Assembly (NCBI GenBank): GCA_023853785.1
Contig: JAJIRX010000510.1
Span: 806,001 to 870,000, forward strand
Length of the DNA stretch: 64,000 bases
Reading direction: 5' to 3'
DNA from: Psilocybe azurescens
Lineage: Eukaryota; Basidiomycota; Agaricomycetes; Agaricales; Agrocybaceae
Shown here: positions 37,202 through 49,661 of the stretch, piece after piece
How positions within the stretch are numbered: position 1 is the stretch's first letter
How the letters are laid out: each line of letters starts with the position of its first letter
Notes under the pieces: generated by a model
What the model saw: the letters and a program-made list of their open reading frames with translations, nothing else
Database searches by the model: none
Told to the model about the DNA's origin: nothing
Translations under genes and position numbers: made by a program

Positions 37202-40200
37202 TTAAAGGCCAGGGACAGTAAAACCAGGAAGGTTTGGCCAGTTACCAAGCTGAGACGGGTCACCACCGATGCGTACCCATTGAGAGTGAGACGGGGTGGG
37301 TCCGTCCAGAAGGAATAGCTGGTGCCATCCTGGAGGAGAGACACCGGCATTGGGGGGAGCAGTAATCGTGCAAGTGGTTCCTGAGCAACTAAATTGAGGG
37401 AAGATGGTTCTGGCTCCCATAGCGTTTCCGTGTGTGCTCGAAGTGGCTGCAGAAATGTTTAGAATCAAGAACATGTTTCAAAGAATGTAGTGAGAGCACA
37501 TACCAGCAACGAGGGATACTTTCAGTTTAGAAATAGGACCTTGGAAGAACTTCACGTTAGTGATGGTATTGGTAGAACCGTAAGCCCAATTGTTAGAAGT
37601 CAAAGTGAAGTTCGGTGGTGTGAGTCCTTGGTTCAAGTAAGGTGGGATGTAGACCTAAAGGATCACGACATCAACGAAACGTTCCGAAATAAAGAGATAA
37701 ATGATCTCACCTCGACACGGAACTCCTCTGGGTATTTGACGGTTCCATCAGGGTTGTTGGTCTGTGGGTCAGAGCCGGAAATGAGAATACGACCATCGGG
37801 CAACAAGATCGCCTCCGAGTGATACATGCGGGCAACGATGGTGTTGTTCAGAATTGAGAAGCGAGATCCAAGGGGTTGAGTGGGATCGTAAAGAACGGCA
37901 TTCAAGTTGGGGTTGTTGGCCAAACCGAACCCAGCATAGCCCTGTGTAGCTCCATTGACGATGAAGACAGTGCCATCGGGAAGAGAGACCAAGTTAGGCA
38001 TGACACGTTTAGAGGGCTATTGGGACATGGTCATGATTCATGGGAGCTGAGACGACATGTAAAAGTACGTACCATACGCTCGAGAGTCCAAGTGGGATTT
38101 GCTGCCTCAGGAGCGATTGTTACACAGTTATCGATTGCATCTCCGGCACCGTTAGTCGATCCACCGCAAATGAAGATCTGAAGTGGATCGGTGTATGGGA
38201 AGTGTTGGGGAAGAGGAACAGCAGAACCTAATTGAATGAACGATTAAATGTGTTTTAGAGAATCCTACGATATGAACTTACCCTCAAGAGGATATGTACG
38301 ACCAGCAAGGACTATAGCCACAAATTAGGTTGACAACGACAACGACAACGAGACAAACACTTACAGTTGTTGACGTTACCCGGAATATTAGGGAGCTCTT
38401 TGATTGTATTGAAGTTTTTAGGCTCAAGGATCCTTGCCTCATTGAAATATCCTTCATATATCGATCAGCACCGTCTCTCCATGCAGTGGAATAATGGGGT
38501 ACTCACCGACGAAGAGGTTAGTGCTGGGAAGGACAATGATAAACGGATACAAGTTGTTAGGATCCGTCCTGAGGAGGAAATCCAGATCGATGACAGTGTC
38601 GCCTCCAGCAGGCTTAGGAAGAATTTCCAAGTTAGGTTGAGGAGCAGAGTTACTTCCGATCTCTCCTCCCATAACGAGGATCGAGCCGTTCGATAAGACA
38701 GCGGCTGTTGGGTACCAACGCGCACGCTAAGAGAATCAATAAAAATCAGTTTCTTTGCGATTATTCTCCAATGTCGTTGCTCCTGACCTGCAAAGAGAGC
38801 TCATTGACGTTCTCTTCCCAATCAGTTGTTCCGTTAACTCCAGTGAAGCCGCTAGGGGTATAAAGGCGGACACCAAAGTTCGATTCTTCGGCCCATCCTG
38901 CAACGTTAATCTGCCTACCAGCCTTATCGGGCAAGATGACACTTCCAGAGCAGAAGACGTCGGTCTGGATGTGCATCTCACGCCATGTCTTCCCAAAGTT
39001 GTTCACCAAGCTCAAGTCGAGCTCGTAAGCACCTGTCGCGTTCGGGATACTGGAAAAACAATGATCAGAACATGAATTTGGGATGTATGGTGGTCAGATT
39101 TCGGGGCGTACCCTGTTCCTCCTTTCTCCAAAAAGGTGACTTTGTTGTTAATACCCAATGTAGCGATCAGCGGAACAACGAGGCTGGATCAGAGGCACAC
39201 ATAATAAGAAAGTGGCGCCAATTACTCAAAAGAACTTGTGACGTACCCAGGCACTAAGAATTCGAGGGATAGACGGAAAGTGTCAACGAACCATTCCCTG
39301 GTCTAGGTACTCCAAGCCGGCGCCACTTACCGAAGAACTGTGGGAAGAGTAGGTCCAGCGATCAGCCCGATGCCCAAGAAAGTCAACGCGCAACACCAAG
39401 TCGTGCTCACCTCATATCGACCAATGTTAGACGGCGTTTTCCAGTTGTTGACGACTCCGTTCCAGAAATAGGTGTTCAATCGATTTCCGTCACCGCACAA
39501 ATGGACAGGATCCCCCGGGCAAGGCGTCGTGCACTCGCTTTCAGCTCCGAAAACTCCGTTATTAGCAGCGACATCCGAGATGTCACCACAGTCTGTATCC
39601 GTTGCGTTAGATTTGCAGATCATCTAAAAGTGACGGGATATCACTTACAGCATTCTTGTCCGAACTAGGGAAGAAAACAATTGGGATTAGCGAAGGCGCG
39701 GTGATGGGCATCAAAGTTGCCGGGCTCTAGACTCACCTCGACACCAGCAGCGGTGAATCCGAACGCCGCACATTGATTCATGCAAGCAAGAGCAGTGTTG
39801 TTGCCAATCCAGATGATTTGATTAGGGAACATCTTGTTTGCCGTTGGCTCTCTAATATTGGAATCAACGTCTAATCAAGAGTGTATGACTCGTAGCATCA
39901 TTATTCACCTGAGACAGCCCTTGTAGGTCCAGTTCCCTGGAAGATTCGTGGTCATCGCCGAAGGAACGGGAAGGGCCACGAGGGGTTTGACAGAGGAGTA
40001 CACAGATAGGCGGTTGGGACCTCCGCATGCTTGACTGAAGAACAGAAGGACGTAAGCTTTAGAGAAGTAAGAGGAAATGAACGAGGACGAACGTCGCGTT
40101 TCCGGCGCATCCCATATTACAAGTCGTCGGGTCTGATGCGATAGCGGCTCCATCAACAAGGGTGTTGCCGCAGTCTAATGGAGCGCTTTAAATCAGATGA

Positions 40201-42528
40201 CAAGACAGTGAGAGGATGGAGAACATACAGCATTCGTCTACAAGATTTAACCCAGGTTAGAAGTGCTTCATCGACGATACAAGTCTACTACGTACCAGAG
40301 AACTCTGTCCCAGCAACGGTAAAGTTCTGAGCCTGGCATTGTGCGATGCATGACTGGATGGTATTCGTCTGGCTGCCAGGAGCTTGGAAGACGAACGCAC
40401 GACCGTGAGCATTATCACTACGCACATTGATCAGCACAAGTGTCAAAACCGTCGGATGACTATGCACAAGAGAAACTTACACCCAGCAAGCGTTATACGC
40501 CCAGCCAGTCGGCAGGCCAGAGAGGACGGGAAATACACCAAGCGCAGTGGTCCCTCCCCTCCGCCACCGCCTCCACCACCGCCAGTGACAACAGGCAGGT
40601 CCGTTCCAGTATAGTTATACACGTTTAATCTATTCGGACCTCCGCAGAACTCCGTGCTGTTTCCCTGACACACCATGTTGCAATCGGTGGCAGCAGCAGA
40701 AACGCCGCCGTTAGTTATTGCCGACGCGCAATCTAACAAGTCATGGTAAAAAAGAAAGGTGAGGTAAGGTAAAGCGAGGGTGGTGTGAGGAAAGGAAAGA
40801 TGAAGAGAGTAATAGGTGTGAGTATAAAGATCAACACCGTTTAGGTAAACAAATCACTTACAGCATTCACTTTAATCACACAACCCAAAAACCGAGTAAG
40901 TGGTAAAAGAGAAAATCAAACAAGCAACCCATAAGCAAAATCAAAATCATAATCATAATCATAACCAACGCAAAAAGAGGCAAAAAAGGAAAGGAACAGA
41001 GCTTCAGCAAATGCATAACTATAAAAAAAAAAAAAGGTAAGACGTACTCTGCAAACTCAGTGCCCGAAAGCCTAAACCCAGCATTGAAGCACGCAGTCGT
41101 GCACGACTCGATTGTGACCTGACCGGTCGGAGTAGTCGGATTGGCCAAAGTGCGTCCTGCTCCGTTGACGTTATCGCTGATAGACCGAAGAAGATGAGCA
41201 TGAGCATCAGTATCGAAGCAGAAATGAGAATGAGAAGGGCAGCAGGTGCGAAGGCGGAGAAGAGGTGTAGATGTTCGTGTTCATTTGGAGGGGCAAACGC
41301 GAAGACAGGGATGCAGGAAGACAGCGAACGTGAACGCGAAGCAGAAGCCCAAACACGAAAAGAAAGGGAAAACACAAAGCGGAATCAGGATAGACCCGTT
41401 CAGCCAAGGAGAGAAGGCAAATGGCAGATAACAGGCAATGCCAAGCAAGAAGAAAAGAAAACAGAAACAGGAACCCGAATTAGCAGCCACGAACGATTCC
41501 ACAAAAAATCCCATAATTAAACTGCACCAATGCCGAAATGGGGGGATGATTAGGGATTTGGGACATCCGAAATGTCGTCGAAGATCAACGGACTCAGGGT
41601 AAATGGGACTCGGATATTCATTCAGAGAGAAAGAATCACACGCACGTAAAGCATCCGAGGGAGACCCATTTTCCAACGCTCGGCACGATCTGGGGAGGCA
41701 CAGGCGGCGTCTTGCCGTTCCAGAACACATCAAGCCGATTTCCAGCACCGCAAGGCTCGTTCGCGTTCCCGGCGCAGGCCATGTTGCAGTCTGACAGAGT
41801 CGCGTTGGGCGCGGTCACCGCGTTGCCGCAATCTGATTTCAAACATTCAAGGTTAGCCTTTCTCGTTCTTCATTTTATTTTGATTAACTTGAGCAATCTT
41901 ATCGAATCCGATTCTCGAACAACGCGTGTTGTACGAGAAAGGAAGAGGAAGGGGCGAGAAGAGAAGGAGAAGGGGCACTCACAACATTCGTCCTGGATAA
42001 TACGGAATAAAGAGAGTAAGGAAGCAAGTTTGCATCAGATCAGTCAGCCAGGTGGTGATAGCGGATAGGAAGAAGGGACATGGGTATGGGTATGCACAAA
42101 GGGATGCTTACAGCAAACTCGACTCCAGCGAAGAAGAATCCTGCGCTGTCGCAAAAGTTGATGCAGGTCTCGATGGTCATGGTCGGGCTGGTGGTGGAGG
42201 AGCCTTGGAGGGTACGGCCTGCTCCGTTAACGTTGTCCCTGTTGCATTAACCATCAGAAATCGACGCGTCAAACCCCACCACAAGGGTGACTTACAGCAC
42301 GCATGCCTGGAACTTCCATGTTTTGGGGAGGGTTGCGGGAATTGCTAGGCGTCGTTGGAGGTGCTGGATGTGGATATGTTCGGCGTGAACGAGCTAACAA
42401 TACACACGCAGATCGTTAGCACATGGAACGGAAACACCGAAGAGCGATGATCGCCCATTCCGGCGCGCTATACTCACAGGAATGGCCGCAATGGCCAGCG
42501 ATACGGACAGGATATCCAAGATACCCAT
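37202..42528 (-). CDS. Copper radical oxidase (glyoxal oxidase-like) with four WSC domains
   Basis: Secreted or wall-bound H2O2-producing aldehyde/alcohol oxidase of the family that feeds peroxide to lignin-degrading peroxidases. Roughly 1,000 residues. It starts at 42528 with a signal-like [17 protein letters not shown]. Four tandem WSC domains follow (about 42.3-41.7, 41.7-40.6, 40.5-40.0 and 39.9-39.4 kb), each with CxxxC pairs, an ECYC motif and a closing NRL(D/N/S)V(F/Y)-type end. The oxidase domain carries all metal and radical residues expected from Phanerochaete glyoxal oxidase: Cys in VFCSG (Cys-Tyr cofactor), Tyr in RWYPT, Tyr-His in RMYHS and His in STHGN. A DUF1929-like C-terminal domain ends at GFTVPGL. 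The domain order matches cro3-cro5 type enzymes of white-rot fungi. The frame breaks in a Gly/Pro linker at the C run 40556-40559 (one more C restores it). Intron 41177-41645 is 469 nt. Substrate unknown. Confidence 0.88.
39649..39664 (-). other. 16 nt micro-exon, ECY of WSC domain 4
   Basis: The sequence ttcggacaagaatgct lies between a ccctag acceptor and a gtaagt donor. With flanking exons (next acceptor gatacag) it reads AGVEFGQECYCGDIS. Confidence 0.6.
40229..40237 (-). other. 9 nt micro-exon, ECY of WSC domain 3
   Basis: The sequence acgaatgct lies between a ttgtag acceptor and a gtatgt donor. With flanking exons it reads GTEFSDECYCGNT. Confidence 0.65.
40862..40869 (-). other. 8 nt micro-exon, ECY of WSC domain 2
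   Basis: The sequence tgaatgct lies between a taaag acceptor and a gtaagt donor. With flanking exons it reads GTEFADECYCASA. Confidence 0.6.
41983..41992 (-). other. 10 nt micro-exon, ECY of WSC domain 1
   Basis: The sequence gacgaatgtt lies between a ccag acceptor and a gtgagt donor. It joins GVEFA to DEC, and its last T joins AT of the next exon to give ECYCGN. Confidence 0.65.
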
Positions 42529-44019
42529 CCTGAAAAGAATGTTTGGGGGACAGCGATTGTTCGAACAAGTCAACTCGAACAGATTTTATACTACTAAATG
42601 AAGGGGGTACGGGGCGATTGCTAGATCTGGACCCAGGAGCCAGTGCCTGGCTGGCGACTTCTTTTCGCATTTGACGGGAGGAGTATGGACCGAGCCATAA
42701 TGCCAAACCCACGCCTCGTAAAAGAAAGTTGGGCACTCTATTTTTGCAAAGAATTACAGGATCCATGCAGGGTCCTCCGTTCCAATTACGTCCTTCCGGA
42801 GCCCAGAGATAGCATCAATTGAAGTGGACGTGATTACCTGCGGCAGACACGGTAATGAGCACAGACCAACACCACAAATGGGGGTTGTTTCGTTTATACA
42901 CAAGCATAACTGTCCTTGTATCTGTCTCGAACCTGTCGTAGTTCTTCCGGTAGAACCGAACGAAGTCCGCTGTATGTGATATCGTGTGGGTGAACATAGA
43001 AAATGATTATGAAGTTAGGGAGACGGAGACTATGCGCTGTCAACGTCTCCCCGTTTGTTATTCTCAGAATCAATCTCTCGGACGAGAAGACTTGATGAAG
43101 CCGCAAATAGGGCGACCCTCCCGCACAACCTTTCCCCCTGAATATCAAAGACAGTTGAAGGCGCGAACCATGGCGATGAATCATTGATTTGTTGTGCTGG
43201 CTGATGATCCACGAACGTCCGATTCAGATTCGGGTGATGGATGAAGACTGTATGTCAGATTACGGACTTCTTTCTGCGGAAAGAAAAGACCATGTTAAGC
43301 GGCTCGAAATAGAAAACAATTAAAAATGGGACGGTGTGCTGTCTTGAATCTTCGGATGTAATGGCAAGAATACCAGAGAGCCGAGTGGTAGGGTTCGGCG
43401 AGTTTTCATGATACCTATCGCCTTCCTAAGGACCTTGATCAGAAGGCAGAGACTGAGCTACATATGCGCCACAGCAGGACCTGAACGAATGGCCTGATGG
43501 CCAAACGACATTGGTGACATCGGCAAGAATAAATGAAACGGACTGCCAGTGTCGCAAGGGGCGGAGAGGACATGAAAACTCTCAGAGACGAAGGATCCCA
43601 GGATTCATCAAAGCAGAACATAGAGTCACATGGAGATGGGTGCTGTCAAAGAGCGATAGTCGGCGATTTGAAGGCTTTGTTGGCAGGAATGTTCTCAGCT
43701 GTACGATGGTCGCCTGAATACCTGAAATTATAGCTCAGATGAAGCGGAGAATTGAAGCGAATAAGAGAATGGTGTTGTTATAAGCGGAAGAGACTGGGAA
43801 ATGCGGCAGACCAAACAAAGACAGTGAGCTGTTCGTCGGGGTCCAAATCAAACCCATCGCGCTCTCACAAATTTCTCCTCCGCAAAAATCCACTCCAACG
43901 GTAAGCCAACTTTAAAGTCCTCATCAGAAACTCTAATACCAGTCGCTGATCATCTTATTTCCAATCTTTATCTTCAATTTATCCTCATCGTCCCCAATAA
44001 TGACCGTAAGCCGTCCACC
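42529..44019. other. Divergent intergenic region, oxidase / WOPR
   Basis: About 1.5 kb between two start codons pointing apart. No gene is recognised in the short frames. Long upstream regions are usual for WOPR regulators, which are often heavily regulated, but I identified no specific site. Confidence 0.5.
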
Positions 44020-45860
44020 ATGTCTGCGGGCCAACAGGCGTCCACCCAGCAGTCCTCCTCAGCCTGGACAGAGCCCCCTTGGTCCGGCTGGATAGAGACC
44101 ACCGGCGACGCCCTTCTCATCCTCGAGGCCGCAAGGAGGGGCTGATACCCCGAGTAACTCGTAGGCTTGTCGATTCTGAGCGCAAGATGATCACCTCGGG
44201 CTCAGTGTTCGTGTTCGACGAGGACGAGAGCGGCATCAAGCGATGGACAGATGGCTTCTTCTGGAGCCCCAGTCGCATTCTGGGCAACTTTCTCCTCTAC
44301 AGGGAGACTGACAAGCGTGGGGCTGGCCATAGGAGCGCTCGTGCTGAACAGGAGATGGCAGAAGTTCCCACTTACTCGGTCGATGGATCCAGACCTGACG
44401 GACAATCTCTCAGTCGCCCCAAAACAGACAACACTGGCATGAGCGTCGACAAGCAGAGGGAAAGAACGCTGATGGGGAGCTTGACGAACAGCTACAAGTT
44501 CAAGCCCGATGGCCTGATGAAGAAGGTGCGCACCCTGCAGGTCTCCTTCTCTATCTCCATATCACTCATTCGTGTTCGTTAGACTTTTTCTGTCACCATT
44601 GGCGGCGTCGCCCAACATCTGATTTCATATTACAAGATTGAAGACGTCGAGAACGGTCGCCTTCGCTCGCCCTCTTCCCTGCCAGAGCTCGCTTCTCTCG
44701 ATATCAGCCAAGAATACCTGGACAAGACGCATTTTCGAAATCCGCCCAAAGTCGAACGAGGCGTCGATGGCATCCTCCGATACCGCGGTGAAGCAGACGA
44801 CATCGAGAACTCCCCTTCGATTCTCACAGCTCCACTATCCTCCGGAATGCCTCTTCTGACCGAAGGCCGCATTACAGAGAGCTCCAACAAACGCGGGAAG
44901 CGATATGAACCATACGGCTCGCCGCCCGTCGCCAAACGCGCTCGCAGGAACACCAAGTCCTCTCAGTCAGATAGCACCACCCCAACAGCGGAATCGGCAT
45001 CTCCACAAGCCAGCGCAAGCTCGACGACGCCGCAGCCCATACCGCCCCCACGCCAATATCATCCACACCCCCATCTTTTCAGACCCCAATATTCCCCCTC
45101 TCAACATGACGCAGCCTCCTCCTCCGGCCCCATACCCCGCCTATGGCGTTCCAGGATTCTACCAAATGCCGCCTGGCTACCCGCCGCCTCCACCAGGACA
45201 CATGTATCCTGGGCCACCGCCTCCACCGCACCAAGTCGGCGTCGCATTCCCCACCCGCCACCCCCAGGCGCCGGCTCTCCCCAGCTCCCTCTACATAACG
45301 GTGGCCCACCGCAATACGCAGCCTACCCAGGCTACATGCCGCCTCATCCTCATCCTCATCATCATCCTCATCCGCACCCTCACCCGCCCGCAGCAGCAGC
45401 AGCATCCGCGCCCGCTCTCCCATCCCACCACCTGCACCCATCCGTAGCGCAGGTGCATGGCAGTGATCCATCGCAAGCAGGAGCAGGAGCAGGGGGCGGG
45501 GGCACGCAGCAGCCCCCAGCCCCTCCGCCTCCTCCTTCTCAGCCTCCCCATGCCCAGCAGCAGCCCCCGCCTGTGCCTCCACAGCCGTACTACTCGTATT
45601 ACCCGCCGCCGCCGCCGCCTGGGTATGGCCACATGCCGTACCAGTGGCCTGTGTATTCGGGGTACCCACCGCAGCCGCAGCCGTTGCCCATGCCCATGTC
45701 GATGCTTGCTCAGCCTGTCCAGCACCATCAACAGCAGCAGCAGCAGCAGCAGATCCCGCAACCTGTGCAACAGCAGCAGCATGCGTCGACGCCGACGACG
45801 ACGAATGGTGCTGGGGATGCTGCGAGGGATGCTGCGAGGGATGCTGCAGGGAGTTCGTAA
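44020..45860 (+). CDS. WOPR-domain (Gti1/Pac2/Wor1 family) transcription regulator
   Basis: DNA-binding regulator of morphology or development, about 590 residues. The ATG at 44020 starts MSAGQQAS. WOPR box part A: PRVTRRLVDSERKMITSG, SVFVFDEDESGIKRWTDG, WSPSRILGNFLLYRE. After a linker, part B: NSYKFKPDGLMKK, then (intron about 44,528-44,580) TFSVTIGGVAQHLISYYK. The C-terminal half is low complexity: Pro/Tyr/His-rich, a Gln run (45,729-45,755) and three DAAR repeats before the stop. A one-base break at the G run 44138-44141 separates the first 40 residues (ending LEAARRG) from the WOPR box (LIPRVTRR); five G would join them. In the tail, 45,050-45,260 reads more naturally in a second frame (YPAYGVPGFYQMPPGYP), entered and left at C runs 45045-45049 and 45261-45265, so those two breaks compensate each other. 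Confidence 0.88.
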
Positions 45861-46590
45861 TTGTGGGATGGGATTCGGAGTTGGAGTTGAGTTGTGATGG
45901 GTTCGGGTTGGAGTAAGTCGTTGTTGTTGTCGTGCTATGCTATGCTGTGGTAGTGGATCTGGGTATCCTCGTTCTTTCCATGCTTCTCGCCATTTTTCTT
46001 CGTTGCTCTCTGTGTTTTTGCTTTAAATTAGTTGTAGTTTTTTTTTCATTTTTCGTTCCTCATTCCTCGTCTTCATTTTCATTCTCATCTTTCGCTTTCA
46101 CTTTCACATTCTGACTCGTCCATTCACTCATTGTCATTCATTGATATCTCTGCTGCCTGCCTTTCTGTATACCTATCATTGATTTGATTTGACCTCACAA
46201 AAGTATACTGCATTTCTTTCATTCATCAGTTCATGCCTCGTCATGCTATTCTGCTATTCATTTGAGTCTCCTTCTGTTTGATGTTTTGACATACTTTTTC
46301 TTTTCTTGATTGTAGTCTAGATTTTTTCATTCTACTGCTCTCTCTCTCTCTGTGTATCTCTCTTTGAATTAGTATCGTAGTGGGTGCTACTTCATTTAGT
46401 GCTCTTTTCTCTTTCTTTTCTTTCTGAGTCGTACATATATCTCTTTGTTTTCTGTCGAAAGCTCGACGACTTACGAGCTAGTTCCAGATTTTTCTGCTTC
46501 TCTGCTACAATGGATCTATCTACCTACCTTCATAGGTTCTAACCCTTTTTCTTGCCTATGCATACCTACATACTATACACTGTATCTTTT

Positions 46591-46616
46591 CCTTCCTTCC
46601 TTCCTTCCTTCCTTCC
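46591..46616. repeat. Tetranucleotide microsatellite (CCTT)n
   Basis: About six uninterrupted copies of cctt, inside a pyrimidine-rich tract. Confidence 0.85.
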
Positions 46617-46863
46617 GTTCTTTTTGTCTCGTCGAGGTCTCACGCTCTTTCTTTGCATTGCTTTGCTTAATTGCTTTCTGTCCTACATATCAGGTCAGGT
46701 CAACACCCTCCACCGGTGGTTGGATAAAACACATTTGTATTACCGTACTTTTCTTGTTTTTTGAGTCTGCGATTTGCCTTTTCTTTTTCTGTCTTTTAAT
46801 ACCTACATATAGGATTTTTCAGTGATCTGTTGCCATCTTTTGATTTCGTTTTCGTAGCCAATG

Positions 46864-46891
46864 TTCTGTGTTCTGTGTTCTGTGTTCTGTG
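46864..46891. repeat. 7 bp tandem repeat, four copies of TTCTGTG
   Basis: Four exact head-to-tail units at 46864, 46871, 46878 and 46885. Probably a simple slippage repeat. Confidence 0.85.
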
Positions 46892-49661
46892 TTAGACTTA
46901 TTGTCTGCTTACTGTCCTTCCCCTTACTTGTGATCCCAACCCCCACTCATTTGAAAACGATGTTAATTGAGGCTCCACAAGATATTTAATTTCTTGTAGG
47001 CCACTCAGATTTTATAGTTAGTTACAGATTGTATACCTCTACAATATATGTGTTATTTTTTAAAACTTTATAAGTGACTAATAAATCACGAAGCTTCCTC
47101 ATCGGCTCGTAGTTCGTAGGCTTGCTTGCCTTTGGGATTCCAGAAGTTCTGGGCGATCCTGGACTTTGGAAAAGAACCAGAGCTTAGCGGGAGCTGGGCT
47201 GAGCTTTGGGCTGTTTCTAGTTCTCCGCAGATAACATAAAATGGAAAGTCGTAGCCGAACTTCAGACGTTCGACAGACCATAGACACCTGACAGAGATTG
47301 GACAGAGAAGAACTGAAGGACCTGTATTTTTCCCGAATGCCAGCGGAGAGTTATTTCTGGAACCGACAGATTATAATCACTGATGCGATCCTCGCCAAGC
47401 ATAATTTAAGCAGTCACCGCTGCCGAGTAAGTAATTGGGTGTCATGATCTGTTTTTTAATGCCGCTCGGCATATACGGCAATATTTTTTACTTTGCTTAT
47501 TCTCCGCTTTAAACGATGCGATACGCGTCGTATGTGTATCGGGTATTTGACTTGTCTTTTGATAGCACTTACTCTTTCTGCTAGGTCTTTTTTTTGATTT
47601 TTGTTCTGTCTTGAACGCCACGCGCTCGGTGTTAGGCCTCAAAACTTGATTGTTACTCAGTGCCAGCCCCAGCTTTGTGAACCTCGTGCTCGCCAGCCAG
47701 TCACTGGGTTCTAACTTCTAAGCTCTTTCAAGTCGAATCTGAAACGCAGAACACAGAGGGTATCATGCCAAGCTCACGTACATTCATTCCGTTCAAATTT
47801 CCAAGAGCGTTGAACGTTGAACCGTGATGTCTGTCGAAGGAAAGTGGTCTATCAAACTCTTGGTACCGTTTTGGGTTCCGGCTACATATATGGTTTGCTA
47901 CAGCTAGTCAGCATTGCGTAGTGAGACTATCTATTCTTTACCTGATCGGAACCAAAGCGCTAACGCTGAAAACACTCAATATAGTGGGCATATACTCACA
48001 GTAAAGCCAACGGTACGGTACTTGGGATGTATTTTGACGCGCATATACTTACCAACATAACTCTGACCATTTCCCAGGATGACTGCCTGGATGCACAGAT
48101 CGATCTTTTCGACTGTCATTTTCAAGATTAGTGCATTGTGTTTCCAGAATCAATGCAATGGCACTGTACGCCCGAGTCTACACCGTCCAGTTCCCATTCT
48201 ACTCTAATTCTAGAACTGCTGCCTGCGCATACCCATGGCGTCATGGCGGGCACCCACGTCTGGTCAGACAGACGTTGTCCGACAGGTCAGGGACGGAGGG
48301 TTTCTTTAGCTGTGCGATTCCACCCTTCATCGACGTTTGACATGTCAAAGAGTCTTGTTCTGGGATCAGGCGAACTCCCTTCCCAGACTCAGTGTGGATG
48401 CGAGAGAACTGGGTGTCAGGGCTGCGAAAGCGCGCACCCGAGAAGTCAAGAATAGCCTAGACCTCGGCAGTGTACTGTGAGGTGCGTATCATCCTTTTTG
48501 TCTTCCCTGGCCCAGCAGAGACGATGAATTTAGCTGCGAGAACATGATACGACCCGCGTGTCATCGTGCATTCATGGAGTCCTCGGGGCGTTTTCTCTAA
48601 ATATATATGCATCAGAATCAAACCCTCCTAGGTAAGTGTCCAAGTGCTGGTTATAAACATACTCTACATATGCCCTTTACTGCGATGTGCAAGGAAGACC
48701 GAGGCTTCTGTTTTAGGACTCACGATCAAGGGACAGAAATCCCGCCAACACTACGGGCATGCTCATGAAGACTCACCGCCTCGTTCTCACCTCAAAATCT
48801 CACTGGAGCGGTCAACTCGACGGACTTCTTGATAAACCCCGGGAGCCCCCACCGCGCGATTGACGAAAGTTTGTCCAGTAGACCGGCGTGCAGAAGCGTA
48901 CTTGTGCTCGAGAAGTACACCTATGCCATATGGTTCGTCGGTTCTGTGCATTATAGAATGAAACCTATTGGGTAGCGAGGTAACAAGATTATTCGTTCAG
49001 TTAAGAGATAGCAAAATTAGGTCTTGACAGTGACTGGACGGAGTCGATGAAGCAACTCGAAGGAAATCCAACGGATACTAGAGTTTGTTTCTTTTCTCCT
49101 CTATCTTTATCGTGATCTCACTTCGTGAAATAGTCGTGCCCCCATTTTGAGGACCGCCCACGGCATCCGGTAGAGAACGCCACAAAAGAACATGTCAGTC
49201 AAGTCTTCTTGCACCTGGCCGGAAAATGTGGCCAGCGTGTGAGGCTTGACTTTGAACTCCTGCGTCGATGCATTGAAGGTCTCCCAAGCACTGGTGTATA
49301 TGGTTGTCATCATCGACTGCGCATGTCAAGAATGCTGAAAACAACGACCCAAGGTCTCGTTTCCTTTGATGGAACGAGCAGTATTTCTGGAAACTTCATA
49401 AACTCGGTCGTAAGCTCTGGCTGATGTGGTCCCTAGTACCACTGCCTCACAAAACGAATTTGATATTGAATTTGATCTAGCCGATCCTCATGCCGACCTG
49501 CTATTAAGCATTGTGGCGCACGCCCGAAAATGGCCAATGAAAGGTCATAAACATTCATCAATTCTTGGTGTATATGGTTGATACCAATAACTAGACTCAT
49601 CACCCCACATATACAGTGCTCCGATAAACATACAGAATCGCCAATATTTTCCTTGTATCAC

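Larger units (their letters stand above)
45861..49661. other. Intergenic, pyrimidine-rich then unremarkable
   Basis: From about 45,950 to 46,900 the plus strand is strikingly T/C-rich, probably a long trailer and 3' flank of the WOPR gene. From 47,100 to 49,660 I see only short frames and no family match. Confidence 0.5.

Noticed and set aside
32458..44020. A wall-related gene cluster (GT2, oxidase, WOPR) as one regulated unit
   Set aside because: Adjacency alone supports it; no shared promoter motif was seen, and large gaps separate the genes.
45079..45782. Long minus-strand frames rich in Ala, Gly, Leu and Arg opposite the WOPR gene
   Set aside because: They are the mirror of a CCx/CAG-rich low-complexity coding tail and have no natural protein features.
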